A stretch of 64,000 bases of DNA. It comes from Amycolatopsis bullii. Lineage in GTDB: Bacteria > Actinomycetota > Actinomycetes > Mycobacteriales > Pseudonocardiaceae. The stretch covers positions 1 through 64,000 of the forward strand of contig NZ_BNAW01000047.1 in NCBI RefSeq assembly GCF_014654205.1, written 5' to 3'. Positions 33,651 to 42,231 of this stretch are shown here, piece by piece (within the stretch, counting starts at the first letter, position 1; each line of letters starts with the position of its first letter). The position numbers were made by a program, and so were the translations under genes. The notes beneath the pieces were generated by a model that saw only the letters and a list, made by a program, of their open reading frames with translations, did not search any database and was not told the origin of the DNA.

Positions 33651-34312
33651 GCCTCGTCCTCCGGTTCGCGGTGGGCCACACTGGTCACGTCGGTGACGGT
33701 GCCGGACCGCGCCGCCACCCACACGACGTCGTCGGCCTGCAGCACCGTCTTCGTGTCGGGCAGCACCCCGGTGCCGAAGCGCATGATGAACGCCACCCGC
33801 GCGCCGGTCGCCTCCTGCAGCGACTTCACCGAGTGCCCGACCCAGCCCTCGTGCAGCGGCAGCTGCAGCAGCGCCACGTTGCCCGAGGGGTCCCGCCACG
33901 CCGACGCGACGCCGTCCGGCAGGAGGGTGCGCAGGAACCGGTCGGTCGTCCACGGCACGGTCGCGACCGTCGGGATGCCCAGCCGCTCGTACACGGCCGC
34001 GCGCTTGTGGTCGTAGATCCGCGCGACCACGTGCTCGACGCCGAAGTTCTCGCGCGCGACCCGGGCCGAGATGATGTTCGAGTTGTCGCCGCTGGACACC
34101 GCCGCGAACGCGCCGGCCCGCTCGATGCCGGCCTCGATCAGCACCCGGCGGTCGAAGCCGACGCCGACGACCTGCTGGCCGTGGAAGTCGCTGCCGAGCC
34201 GGCGGAACGCCTGCTGGTTCTTGTCGATGACGGCCACCTCGTGGCCGAGCCGCTCCAGCGCAGCGGCCAGGGACGCGCCGACCCGGCCGCATCCCATGAT
34301 CACCACGTGCAC
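33647..34312 (-). CDS. trkA: TrkA-family RCK potassium-regulatory protein (CeoB-like)
   Basis: 221 residues. The Rossmann part starts HVVIMGCGRVGASLAAALE, with the acidic ribose-binding end of strand 2 in VAVIDKNQQAF and the motif AVSSGDNSNIISARVARENF. The C-terminal TrkA_C part includes GWVGHSVKSLQEATGARVAFI. It is cytoplasmic and expected to bind NAD(H) or ATP and regulate potassium flux with its coupled partner. GTG 34312 has GGAGGAGGCAGG upstream. It is divergent from the KimA-like permease gene with 93 bp between start codons. Longer reading frames extending upstream are shadows of that gene. Confidence 0.92.
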   Translation of the reverse strand: MHVVIMGCGRVGASLAAALERLGHEVAVIDKNQQAFRRLGSDFHGQQVVGVGFDRRVLIEAGIERAGAFAAVSSGDNSNIISARVARENFGVEHVVARIYDHKRAAVYERLGIPTVATVPWTTDRFLRTLLPDGVASAWRDPSGNVALLQLPLHEGWVGHSVKSLQEATGARVAFIMRFGTGVLPDTKTVLQADDVVWVAARSGTVTDVTSVAHREPEDEA

Positions 34313-34405
34313 GCCCTGCCTCCTCCTCGGCGGTTTACCCGTCCGTCGTACCCCCGACACACCAGCGCCGAACCTACCGTGCGCACAGGCGGCTACGCTT
34401 TCGTG

Positions 34406-36439
34406 GTGTCGAAGTTCCCGACCGTGCTGAAACGCCTGGTCCTCGGACGTCCGTTCCGCAGTGACCGGCTGTCCCACACGCTGCTGCCCAAGCGCATCGC
34501 GCTGCCGATTTTCGCCTCGGACGCGCTCTCGAGCGTCGCCTACGCCCCCGAGGAAATCTTCCTGACGCTGAGCGTGGCGGGCCTGTCGGCGTACGCGCTC
34601 GCGCCCTGGATCGGCGTCATGGTCGCCCTGGTCATGCTGGTCGTCGTCGCCTCCTACCGGCAGAACGTGCACGCCTACCCGAGCGGTGGCGGCGACTACG
34701 AGGTCGCCAACACGAACCTGGGCGGCAAGTTCGGGCTCACGGTGGCCAGCGCCCTGCTGGTCGACTACGTGCTGACGGTCGCGGTGTCCACTTCGTCCGG
34801 TGTGGCCAACATCGGCTCGGCGGTCCCGTGGGTCGCGCAGCACAAGGTGCTCGCGTCGATCGTCATCGTGGTCGTGCTGACGTCGCTGAACCTGCGCGGC
34901 ATCCGCGAGTCGGGCAAGGCCTTCGCCATCCCGACCTACGGGTTCATCATCGGCATCCTCGCCATGGTCGTCTGGGGACTGGCGCAGGCCGCCACCGGCA
35001 CCGAGATGAAGGCCGAAAGCGCCGGCTTCACGCTGAACGCCGAAGGCACTTTCGCCGGCGTCGCGTACGCCTTCCTGGTGCTGCGGGCGTTCTCCTCCGG
35101 CGCGGCGGCGCTGACCGGGGTCGAGGCGATCAGCAACGGCGTCCCGGCGTTCCAGAAGCCGAAGTCGAAGAACGCGGCCACCACGCTGCTGCTGATGGGC
35201 GTGCTCGCGGTCACCATGCTGGTCGGCATCATCACGCTGGCCACGATCACCGACGTCAAGTTCGCCGAGGACCCGGCGACGCAGCTCGCCGGCGCGCCCG
35301 CGGGCTACGAGCAGAAAACGATCGTCGCGCAGATCGCGCACGCGGTGTTCGCCGACTTCCCGCCGGCGTTCTACTACATCTCCTTCTCCACCGGCATCAT
35401 CCTGCTGCTGGCCGCGAACACCGCGTTCAACGGCTTCCCGGTGCTGGGTTCGATCCTGGCGCAGGACCGCTACCTGCCCCGGCAGCTGCACACCCGCGGC
35501 GACCGGCTGGCCTTCTCCAACGGCATCCTGTTCCTCGCCGCCTTCGCGCTGGTCCTGATCATCGCCTTCGACGCCGAGGTGACCCGGCTCATCCAGCTCT
35601 ACATCGTGGGCGTGTTCGTGTCGTTCACGGTGAGCCAGGCGGGCATGATCCGGCACTGGAACCGGTTGCTGGCCAGGGAAACCGACCCGGGCGCGCGGCG
35701 GCGGATGCGGCGCTCGCAGACGGTCAACGCGATCGGCCTGACCATGACCGCGACCGTGCTGGTGATCGTCCTGATCACGAAGTTCCTGCTCGGCGCGTGG
35801 ATCGCGATCGCCGCGATGGTCGCGATCTTCGTGCTCATGACCGCGATCCGGCGGCACTACGACCGGGTGGCCGACGAGCTGAAGGACCTCGGCGACACCC
35901 CGACCGTGCTGCCTTCGCGCAACCACGCCATCGTCCTGGTGTCCAAACTGCACCGGCCGACGCTGCGCGCGCTGGCCTACGCCAAGGCGATGCGCCCGGA
36001 CGTCCTCGAGGCCGTGACGGTCAATGTGGACGATGCGGACACCCGCCGGTTGACCGCCGAGTGGGACGCGCACAACTTCAAGGTGCCGCTGAAGGTCGTC
36101 GAATCGCCCTACCGGGAGATCACGAAGCCGGTCCTCGACTACGTGAAGCGCGTGCGCGGTGACAATCCGCGCAACGTGGTCACCGTGTTCATCCCGGAGT
36201 ACGTGGTCGGGCACTGGTGGGAGCAGGTGCTGCACAACCAGAGCGCGCTGCGGCTCAAGGGCCGCCTGCTGTTCCAGTCCGGGGTGATCGTGGCGAGCGT
36301 GCCGTGGCAGCTCGAGTCGTCGGCGAAGGCGGCCGCGCGCGTCCGGAACGAGTGGCCGGCGGCCGGCGACGTCCGCCGTGGGTTCTCGCCCGACGCCAAG
36401 CCCGCCGTCGCGCCGAAGCCCAAGGAGCCTGCCGAATGA
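34406..36439 (+). CDS. KimA-like potassium permease (APC superfamily)
   Basis: A 677-residue membrane protein with about 12 helices and a cytoplasmic C-terminal domain. It shares long stretches, from memory, with Bacillus KimA (formerly YdaO): SDALSSVAYAPEEI, SYRQNVHAYPSGGGDYEVA, VDYVLTVAVSTSSG, ALTGVEAISNGVPAF, and in the tail EWDAHNFKVPLKVVESPYR and VLHNQSALRLKGRLL. KimA is a proton-coupled potassium importer, so a potassium role is likely, and the divergent RCK pair supports it. GTG 34406 was preferred over GTG 34403 because TACGCT (34394-34399) ends 6 nt before it, implying a leaderless mRNA. The 93-bp gap is too short for a ydaO-type c-di-AMP riboswitch. Confidence 0.85.
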   Translation: MSKFPTVLKRLVLGRPFRSDRLSHTLLPKRIALPIFASDALSSVAYAPEEIFLTLSVAGLSAYALAPWIGVMVALVMLVVVASYRQNVHAYPSGGGDYEVANTNLGGKFGLTVASALLVDYVLTVAVSTSSGVANIGSAVPWVAQHKVLASIVIVVVLTSLNLRGIRESGKAFAIPTYGFIIGILAMVVWGLAQAATGTEMKAESAGFTLNAEGTFAGVAYAFLVLRAFSSGAAALTGVEAISNGVPAFQKPKSKNAATTLLLMGVLAVTMLVGIITLATITDVKFAEDPATQLAGAPAGYEQKTIVAQIAHAVFADFPPAFYYISFSTGIILLLAANTAFNGFPVLGSILAQDRYLPRQLHTRGDRLAFSNGILFLAAFALVLIIAFDAEVTRLIQLYIVGVFVSFTVSQAGMIRHWNRLLARETDPGARRRMRRSQTVNAIGLTMTATVLVIVLITKFLLGAWIAIAAMVAIFVLMTAIRRHYDRVADELKDLGDTPTVLPSRNHAIVLVSKLHRPTLRALAYAKAMRPDVLEAVTVNVDDADTRRLTAEWDAHNFKVPLKVVESPYREITKPVLDYVKRVRGDNPRNVVTVFIPEYVVGHWWEQVLHNQSALRLKGRLLFQSGVIVASVPWQLESSAKAAARVRNEWPAAGDVRRGFSPDAKPAVAPKPKEPAE

Positions 36440-37623
36440 CGAGCTGGCTGGGCCGCGTCCTCGAGGTCGAGGTCGGCGCGGTGGCGCACGGCGGCCACTG
36501 CGTCGCCCGCGCGGACGGGCGGGTCGTGTTCGTCCGGCACGCGCTGCCGGGCGAACGGGTCCGCGTCGAGGTCACCGAGGACAACGGCGGTTCGTTCTGC
36601 CGCGGCGACGCGATCGAGGTGCTGTCGGCGTCCCCGCACCGGGTTCCGCCGCCGTGCCCGCTGGCCGTGCCGGGCGGCTGCGGCGGCTGCGACTGGCAGC
36701 ACGCTTCGCCGGACTACCAGCGTTCGCTCAAGGCGTCGGTCGTGGCGGAGCAGCTGCAGCGGCTGGCGGGGATCGAGCGCGAAGTCGTCGTGGAGGCCCT
36801 CGACGGCGGGCCGCTGGACTGGCGCAGCCGGGTCCGGCTGGTCGCCGGGCGCGACGGGCGCGCCGGGCTGCGCGCGCACCACAGCCACCGCGTGGTGGCC
36901 CTGGACGACTGCCCGATCGCCGTCCCCGGCGAGCTCGACGACGTCCTGGCGCGGCGCTGGCGGCCGGGCAGCGAGCTGGAGGTCACGACCGACGGCGACG
37001 GTGAAGTGCACGTCCGGGAGCTGTCGACGGTCCGCGGCAAGGTCCGGGCCCGGCAGCTGACCGGCGGGGTCGCGGTCCAGCACGCGGCGGGCCGCGACTG
37101 GCGTCTCGACGCGCACGGGTTCTGGCAGGTCCACCCGGCGGCGGCGTCGACGCTGGCCGCCGTCGTGGGGGAGTGGGCGGAGGCCCCGTCCGGCGGCACG
37201 GCCTGGGACCTCTACGCGGGGGTCGGGCTGTTCGCATCGGTGCTGGCCACGCAGGTCGGTGCTGCGGGGCACGTGCTGGCGGTCGAGTCGGGACGGCGAG
37301 CGGTGGCCGACGGGGAGAAGAACCTGGCGGACCTGCCCCAGGTGTCCTGGCAGGCCGGGCGCGTCGAACACGTGCTGGCGTCGGCGGCCAAGCCGGTCGA
37401 CGTGGTCGTGCTGGACCCGCCGCGCAAGGGCGCGGGCAAGGCGGTCGTGGAGTCGATCGTCGCGGGTTCACCCGATCGGATTGTCTACGTGGCGTGCGAC
37501 CCGGCGGCCCTGGCTCGTGACCTGGCGTTCTTCGGGACGCACGGGTACTCGCTCACCGACCTGCGGGCGTTCGACGCGTTCCCGATGACCCACCACGTGG
37601 AGTGCGTGGCGCTGCTGTCGTGA
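36436..37623 (+). CDS. class I SAM-dependent RNA uridine-C5 methyltransferase (TrmA/RlmD family)
   Basis: A 395-residue RNA m5U methyltransferase. The N-terminal TRAM domain (VEVGAVAHGGHCVARADGRVVF) is followed by a possible iron-sulfur region (PPPCPLAVPGGCGGCDWQH), the SAM-binding motif WDLYAGVGLFASVLA and, near the end, VVLDPPRKGAGK and the catalytic nucleophile context VYVACDPAALARDL. It should methylate a uridine in tRNA or 23S rRNA; which one cannot be told. Its ATG overlaps the stop of the KimA-like gene by 4 bp, the same order as Rv2690c-Rv2689c in M. tuberculosis. Confidence 0.9.
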   Translation: MTSWLGRVLEVEVGAVAHGGHCVARADGRVVFVRHALPGERVRVEVTEDNGGSFCRGDAIEVLSASPHRVPPPCPLAVPGGCGGCDWQHASPDYQRSLKASVVAEQLQRLAGIEREVVVEALDGGPLDWRSRVRLVAGRDGRAGLRAHHSHRVVALDDCPIAVPGELDDVLARRWRPGSELEVTTDGDGEVHVRELSTVRGKVRARQLTGGVAVQHAAGRDWRLDAHGFWQVHPAAASTLAAVVGEWAEAPSGGTAWDLYAGVGLFASVLATQVGAAGHVLAVESGRRAVADGEKNLADLPQVSWQAGRVEHVLASAAKPVDVVVLDPPRKGAGKAVVESIVAGSPDRIVYVACDPAALARDLAFFGTHGYSLTDLRAFDAFPMTHHVECVALLS

Positions 37624-37627
37624 GGTT

Positions 37628-37650
37628 TTGTCGGTGGTGGTCGCCACACT
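37628..37650 (+). promoter_or_regulatory. PafBC-like promoter upstream of the DinB-fold gene
   Basis: TTGTCGGTG (37628-37636), 8-nt spacer, CACACT (37645-37650). The upstream half is a perfect match to the damage-promoter motif; the -10 has C for the first T. The ATG follows 6 nt later, so the mRNA would be leaderless, as is common for promoters of this class. It lacks the GGAAAACGGGGGG tail of the other three elements. Confidence 0.45.
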
Positions 37651-37656
37651 GTCCGC

Positions 37657-38220
37657 ATGACTGCTCTCGACGACTTCGACCTCGCAGCTTCGACGGTGAC
37701 CGGCCTGGTCACCGCGGTCCGTGCCGACCAGTGGGCGCTGCCCACGGCGTGCGTGGACTGGGACGTGCGGGCGGTGGTGAACCACCTGGCCCACGGCAAC
37801 GCCAAGGTGGCGTTCTGGGCGGGCACGGGCCCACCGGCGCCGGACGGTGATCACCTGGGTGCTTCGCCGGTCTCGGCCTTCGCCGCGTCGGTGGCGGCGG
37901 CCCGGGCGGTGCTGGCCGAGCCCGGGCTGTTCTCGCGGCAGGTGACGACGCCGCTCGGTGAGGTGCCCGGGGTGTTCCTGGTGCACATGCGGGTCAACGA
38001 GTACCTGGCCCACGGCTGGGACATCGCGGACGCGACGGGGCAGCCGACAGACTGGGCGCCCGAGCTGGCGGCGCGGGCGCTGGAGCAGTGGCGGTCCCGG
38101 TTCGGAGCGGCGCCACGGCAGCCGGGCGGGCCGTTCGGCCCGGAGCTTCCCGCGCCACCGGAAGCCACGGCGGCCGACCGGCTGGCGGCCTTCCTGGGAC
38201 GGAAGGCGGTGAACGGCTAG
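37657..38220 (+). CDS. DinB-fold metal-binding protein, maleylpyruvate isomerase-like (TIGR03086 type)
   Basis: A 187-residue four-helix-bundle protein of the DinB/maleylpyruvate-isomerase N-terminal type. Metal-ligand His residues are recognisable in WDVRAVVNHLAHGNAKV and MRVNEYLAHGWDIADATGQ. Members are often mycothiol-dependent enzymes or of unknown function. The family name DinB comes from a damage-inducible Bacillus protein, and here the gene is preceded by a PafBC-like promoter, which suggests induction by DNA damage (inference). The substrate is unknown. It is a single-gene unit, convergent with the aldehyde dehydrogenase gene across a 17-bp-period array. Confidence 0.85.
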   Translation: MTALDDFDLAASTVTGLVTAVRADQWALPTACVDWDVRAVVNHLAHGNAKVAFWAGTGPPAPDGDHLGASPVSAFAASVAAARAVLAEPGLFSRQVTTPLGEVPGVFLVHMRVNEYLAHGWDIADATGQPTDWAPELAARALEQWRSRFGAAPRQPGGPFGPELPAPPEATAADRLAAFLGRKAVNG

Positions 38221-38319
38221 GTCGAGCCGGCGGAAAGGGTTACGAGGGGAGGGCTTCGCTCGGCGGCAACGGATGAGCGCGGTGGGCTTCAGGTGCTCCG
38301 GCGGGGTGCGGTACGCCGA

Positions 38320-38485
38320 GCATGGCGCCGCGTTGGGCGTGCTGGCGGGTCGGGTGTGTTGCCGGGCTGGGCGTGCTTGCCGCGCCGGTGTGCTGCCGGG
38401 CCGGACGTGCCGTCGCGCTGGGTGGGCCGGGCGGCCGGGCTGCGGAGCCGGGCGTGCTGGCGGGTCGGGTGTGCCGGGCGGGCGC
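38320..38485. repeat. array 5: 17-bp-period GC-rich units
   Basis: Consecutive 17-bp units start at 38320, 38337, 38354, 38371, 38388, 38405 and 38422, with another at 38452 after a 13-bp slip. The consensus is like GCGTGCTGCCGGGCCGG. It lies in the 412-bp gap 38221-38632 between the convergent DinB-fold and aldehyde dehydrogenase genes. The rest of the gap shows no gene; its 3' part is GC-rich without clear structure. Confidence 0.8.
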
Positions 38486-38632
38486 CGCCGCCGCGCGGCG
38501 GTGCTTTCCTGGTGCACCGGCCGCGACCCTCGCCGGGAACGCCGGGCACGGCCCGCGGGCCTCGGAGACGCTTGCGCCGCTCGTCCACTCCGGCCTCCCC
38601 TGCGTCGCCGTGGACGCAGCATAAGGCGGCCG

Positions 38633-40102
38633 TCAGCCGGAGAACCAGCGTTGCGGCGCCGGCCGCAGGTTCTGGTACACGTGCTTGACCTCGGTGTACT
38701 CGGCCAGCCCCGTCGGGCCCAGCTCGCGGCCGAAGCCGGACTGCTTGTAACCGCCCCACTCGGCCTGGGGCAGGTACGGGTGGAAGTCGTTGATCCACAC
38801 CGTTCCGTGGCGCAGCCGCCCGGCCACACGCTGCGCCCGCGAAGCGTCGTTCGTGAACACCGCGCCGGCGAGGCCGTAGTGCGTGTCGTTGGCGATGCGG
38901 ACCGCGTCGTCCTCGTCGGTGAACGTCTCGACCGTCAGCACCGGGCCGAACGACTCGTCGACCACCGCCGACGAGCCCTGCTTCACCTCGTCGAGGATGG
39001 TCGGCAGGTAGTAGAAGCCGTCGGCCAGGGCCGGGTCGTCCGGACGGCGGCCGCCCGTGCGCAGCACCGCGCCCTCGGCCAGCGCGGAGGCCACGTACGC
39101 CTCGACCTTCTCGCGGTGCGCCGCCGAGATCAGCGGGCCGGTCTCCGCCTGTTCGTCGAACGGGCCGCCCAGGCGGATCCGCTCGGCGCGGCGCACCAGC
39201 TCGCCGACGAACTCGTCGTGCCACTCGCGCTGCACGATCAGCCGCGCGCCCGCCGAGCACACCTGGCCGGAGTGCAGGAACACCGCCGTCAGCGCGTAGT
39301 CGACCGCGGTCTCGAAGTCGGCGTCGGCGAACACCACGTTCGGGTTCTTCCCGCCCAGCTCCAGTGCCACCTTCTTGACCGTGGCCGCGGCCGCCGCCGC
39401 GATCACCTTGCCGGTCGCCAGGCCGCCGGTGAACGACACGAGGTCGACGTCCGGGTGCGACGCCAGCGGCGCGCCCGCCTCGGCGCCCGCGCCCAGCACC
39501 AGGTTGCCCACGCCCGGCGGCAGGCCCGCCTCGGTGAGCAGCTCGAGGAACCGGATCGCGGTGTGCGGGGTGAGCTCGCTGGGCTTGAGCACGAACGTGT
39601 TGCCCGCCGCCAGCGCCGGCGCGATCTTCCACACGGTCTGCAGCAGCGGGTAGTTCCACGGCGTGATCAGCCCGCAGACGCCGACCGGTTCGTGCACGAT
39701 CCGGCTGATCGCGTCCGGGTTGCCGGTGTCCACGACGCGCCCGGCGTCCTGGCCCGCGAGCTTGCCGAAGTAGCGCAGGCAGGCGGCGATGTCGGCCAGG
39801 TCGTACCGGCTCTCGACCAGGCGTTTGCCGGTGTCGAGCGACTCGGCGCGGGCGAACGCCTCCGCGTCGCGGTCCAGCAGCTCCGCCGCCCGCAGCAGCA
39901 GGTCGCCGCGCAGCTGGGCGGGGGTGCCGGGCCACGGGCCGGTGTCGAACGCCCGGCGCGCCGCCGCGATGGCGGCCTCGGTGTCCTTGGCGGTGCCCTC
40001 GGCGACCGTCGCGACCAGGGAGCCGTCGGCGGGGCAGCGGATCTCCCGCCGGCCGCCGTCCACCGCGTCCACCCATTCGCCGCCGATGAAGAAGTCCGCC
40101 AT
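38633..40102 (-). CDS. betaine-aldehyde-dehydrogenase-like aldehyde dehydrogenase
   Basis: A 489-residue NAD(P)-dependent aldehyde dehydrogenase. LITPWNYPLLQTVWKIAPAL and FVLKPSELTP are the cofactor-binding strands, Glu 248 lies in VALELGGKNPNVVF, and the nucleophile Cys 282 in SGQVCSAGARL. The last motif and the length resemble the BetB/GbsA subgroup, which oxidises betaine aldehyde to glycine betaine. The specificity is inferred. ATG 40102 gives the standard N-terminus MADFFIGGEW; ATG 40111 is an alternative. It is monocistronic, divergent from dxs across a 175-bp gap. No choline dehydrogenase is nearby, so another aldehyde substrate is possible. Confidence 0.88.
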   Translation of the reverse strand: MADFFIGGEWVDAVDGGRREIRCPADGSLVATVAEGTAKDTEAAIAAARRAFDTGPWPGTPAQLRGDLLLRAAELLDRDAEAFARAESLDTGKRLVESRYDLADIAACLRYFGKLAGQDAGRVVDTGNPDAISRIVHEPVGVCGLITPWNYPLLQTVWKIAPALAAGNTFVLKPSELTPHTAIRFLELLTEAGLPPGVGNLVLGAGAEAGAPLASHPDVDLVSFTGGLATGKVIAAAAAATVKKVALELGGKNPNVVFADADFETAVDYALTAVFLHSGQVCSAGARLIVQREWHDEFVGELVRRAERIRLGGPFDEQAETGPLISAAHREKVEAYVASALAEGAVLRTGGRRPDDPALADGFYYLPTILDEVKQGSSAVVDESFGPVLTVETFTDEDDAVRIANDTHYGLAGAVFTNDASRAQRVAGRLRHGTVWINDFHPYLPQAEWGGYKQSGFGRELGPTGLAEYTEVKHVYQNLRPAPQRWFSG

Positions 40103-40240
40103 GCGGTCCATTCTCGTGGCCACGCCGCGTGACCGCCACAGCGACGCCGGGAGACGAGGTTCACCCCGGGTGCTGACCCGCGGTCGCGCTCCGGTTGTGA
40201 TGCCGGACGCGGCCTGCGGTGCCGCTCTGGCGGGTCTCCG

Positions 40241-40246
40241 TAGACT
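40241..40246 (+). promoter_or_regulatory. candidate -10 box of dxs
   Basis: TAGACT 31 nt before the dxs GTG, in the 175-bp gap shared with the divergent aldehyde dehydrogenase gene. It would give a short leader containing the GAGGTGGAG ribosome binding site. No convincing -35 is seen. Confidence 0.35.
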
Positions 40247-40277
40247 GGCCGGAACCGAGCGAGTGAGGTGGAGACGA

Positions 40278-42194
40278 GTGACGATGCTGGAGTCCGTGAG
40301 CGGACCGGCGGACCTGAAGCGCATGAGTGTCGAGGACCTCGGCGAACTGGCCGCCGAGATCCGGGACTTCCTCGTCGACAAGGTCCGGCGGGCGGGCGGT
40401 CACCTGGGGCCGAACCTCGGCGTCGTCGAGCTGACCCTGGCGCTGCACCGCGTGTTCGACTCGCCGCGCGACGCGATCGTGTGGGACGTCGGTCACCAGG
40501 CGTACGTCCACAAGCTCGTCACCGGCCGCGCGGCCGGGTTCGACCTGCTGCGCCAGACCGGCGGGGTCACCGGGTACCCGTCGCGCGCGGAGAGTGAGCA
40601 CGACTGGGTGGAGAGCAGCCACGCGTCGTCCGGACTGTCCTATGTGGACGGCCTGGCGAAGGCGTTCGAGCTGGCCGGCGGCGGCCGCCACGCGATCGCC
40701 GTCGTCGGCGACGGCGCGCTCACCGGCGGCATGTGCTGGGAGGCGCTCAACAACATCGCCGCGCACAAGGACCGTCCGGTCGTCATCGTGATCAACGACA
40801 ACGGCCGGTCGTACTCGCCGACCATCGGCGGCCTGGCCGACCACCTCGCGGCGCTGCGCCTGCAGCCGGGTTACGAGCGGCTCCTCGACGGCGGCCGCGA
40901 GATCCTCAAGCACACCCCGGTCGTCGGCAAGCCCATCTACGCCGCGCTGCACGCCGCCAAAGCCGGCCTGAAGGACGCGCTGAGCCCGCAGGCGATGTTC
41001 TCCGACCTCGGCCTGAAGTACCTCGGCCCGGTCGACGGCCACGACCAGGTGGCGCTGGAGAAGGCCCTGCACAGCGCGCGCTCCTTCGGCGGCGCCGTCA
41101 TCGTGCACGTGGTCACCGAGAAGGGCCACGGCTACGCGCCGGCGGTCAACAACCAGCACGACCAGATGCACCAGACCGACCCGATCGACCCGGAGACCGG
41201 CCTGCCGCCGGTGAAGGGCCCGAGCTGGACCGGCGTGTTCGGCGACGAGCTGGCGGCGATCGGCGCCGAGCGTGAAGACGTCGTCGCGATCACGGCGGCG
41301 ATGCTGCGCTCCACCGGGCTGGACAAGTTCGCCGAGGCGTTCCCGGACCGCTGGTACGACGTCGGGATCGCCGAGCAGCACGCGGTCACCTCGGCCGCGG
41401 GGCTGGCCATGGGCGGACTGCACCCGGTGGTGGCGATCTACTCGACGTTCCTGAACCGGGCGTTCGACCAGGTGCTGATGGACGTCGCGCTGCACCGCCT
41501 GCCGGTGACGCTGGTGCTCGACCGGGCCGGGATCACCGGGCCGGACGGGCCGTCGCACCACGGTATGTGGGACTTGTCGCTGCTCGGGATGGTGCCGGGG
41601 ATGCGGGTGGCCGCTCCGCGTGACCCGGGGACCCTGCGTGAAGAGCTGCGGGAAGCCGTCGCGGTGTCCGACGGGCCGACGGCGCTGCGGTTCTCGAAGG
41701 GCAAGGTCGGGACCGATGTGGCCGCCGTCGAGCGGATCGGCACGGTCGACGTGCTGCGGCGCCCGGCCGAGGGCGCCGACGTGCTGCTGGTGACGGTCGG
41801 CTCGTTTGCCACGCTGGGGCTGGCGGCGGCGGATCGCCTGGCTGACCAGGGGATCGGCGTGACCGTCGTGGATCCTCGGTGGGTGCTGCCGGTTCCTGCC
41901 GAGCTGGTTGCGCTGGCTTCGCAGCACAAGCTGGTGGTGACGGTGGAGGACAGCGGCCGCCACGGTGGCTTCGGCTCGGCGCTGGCGGCCCTGTTCCGCG
42001 ACGCGGAGTGCGACGTCCCGCTGCGTGACCTGGCGGTCCCGCAGTCGTTCCACGACCACGGCAGCCGCGACGAGGTGCTGGGGCGGATCGGCCTGACGGC
42101 CCAGGACGTGGCCCGGCGGGTGACGGAGTGGGCCTCGGGACGGCTCGGCACTTCGGAAGAGGAACCGGCTAAGAAGAACGCCGACCGCAGCTGA
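40278..42194 (+). CDS. dxs: 1-deoxy-D-xylulose-5-phosphate synthase
   Basis: A 638-residue thiamine-diphosphate enzyme that condenses pyruvate and glyceraldehyde 3-phosphate, the first step of the MEP isoprenoid pathway. Landmarks are GGHLGPNLGVVELTLALH, VWDVGHQAYVHKLVTGR, the ThDP/metal motif AVVGDGALTGGMCWEALNNI through INDNGRSYSPTIGG, GLKYLGPVDGHD, and YDVGIAEQHAVTSAAGLA with the catalytic Glu. GTG 40278 was chosen because GAGGTGGAG (40265-40273) sits 4-5 nt upstream; ATG 40284 is possible. The gene is followed directly by a hairpin terminator. Position is as in M. tuberculosis dxs1 (Rv2682c), a few genes from the methyltransferase. Confidence 0.97.
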   Translation: MTMLESVSGPADLKRMSVEDLGELAAEIRDFLVDKVRRAGGHLGPNLGVVELTLALHRVFDSPRDAIVWDVGHQAYVHKLVTGRAAGFDLLRQTGGVTGYPSRAESEHDWVESSHASSGLSYVDGLAKAFELAGGGRHAIAVVGDGALTGGMCWEALNNIAAHKDRPVVIVINDNGRSYSPTIGGLADHLAALRLQPGYERLLDGGREILKHTPVVGKPIYAALHAAKAGLKDALSPQAMFSDLGLKYLGPVDGHDQVALEKALHSARSFGGAVIVHVVTEKGHGYAPAVNNQHDQMHQTDPIDPETGLPPVKGPSWTGVFGDELAAIGAEREDVVAITAAMLRSTGLDKFAEAFPDRWYDVGIAEQHAVTSAAGLAMGGLHPVVAIYSTFLNRAFDQVLMDVALHRLPVTLVLDRAGITGPDGPSHHGMWDLSLLGMVPGMRVAAPRDPGTLREELREAVAVSDGPTALRFSKGKVGTDVAAVERIGTVDVLRRPAEGADVLLVTVGSFATLGLAAADRLADQGIGVTVVDPRWVLPVPAELVALASQHKLVVTVEDSGRHGGFGSALAALFRDAECDVPLRDLAVPQSFHDHGSRDEVLGRIGLTAQDVARRVTEWASGRLGTSEEEPAKKNADRS

Positions 42195-42223
42195 GCGAAC
42201 GCCCCCGCTCGGGGGGCGTTCGC
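42195..42223. terminator. dxs terminator hairpin
   Basis: GCGAACGCCCCC (42195-42206) pairs perfectly with GGGGGCGTTCGC (42212-42223) around GCTCG. The stem begins immediately after the dxs stop. Confidence 0.85.
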
Positions 42224-42231
42224 GGCCGAAA

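Noticed and set aside
34313..34402. ydaO-type c-di-AMP riboswitch before the KimA-like gene
   Set aside because: Only about 90 bp lie between the divergent starts and a -10 box sits directly before the start codon, leaving no room for the aptamer.
38289..40139. Long antisense frames over the aldehyde dehydrogenase gene and array 5
   Set aside because: Low-complexity Arg/Gly/Ala-rich shadows of a clearly conserved gene, caused by high GC.
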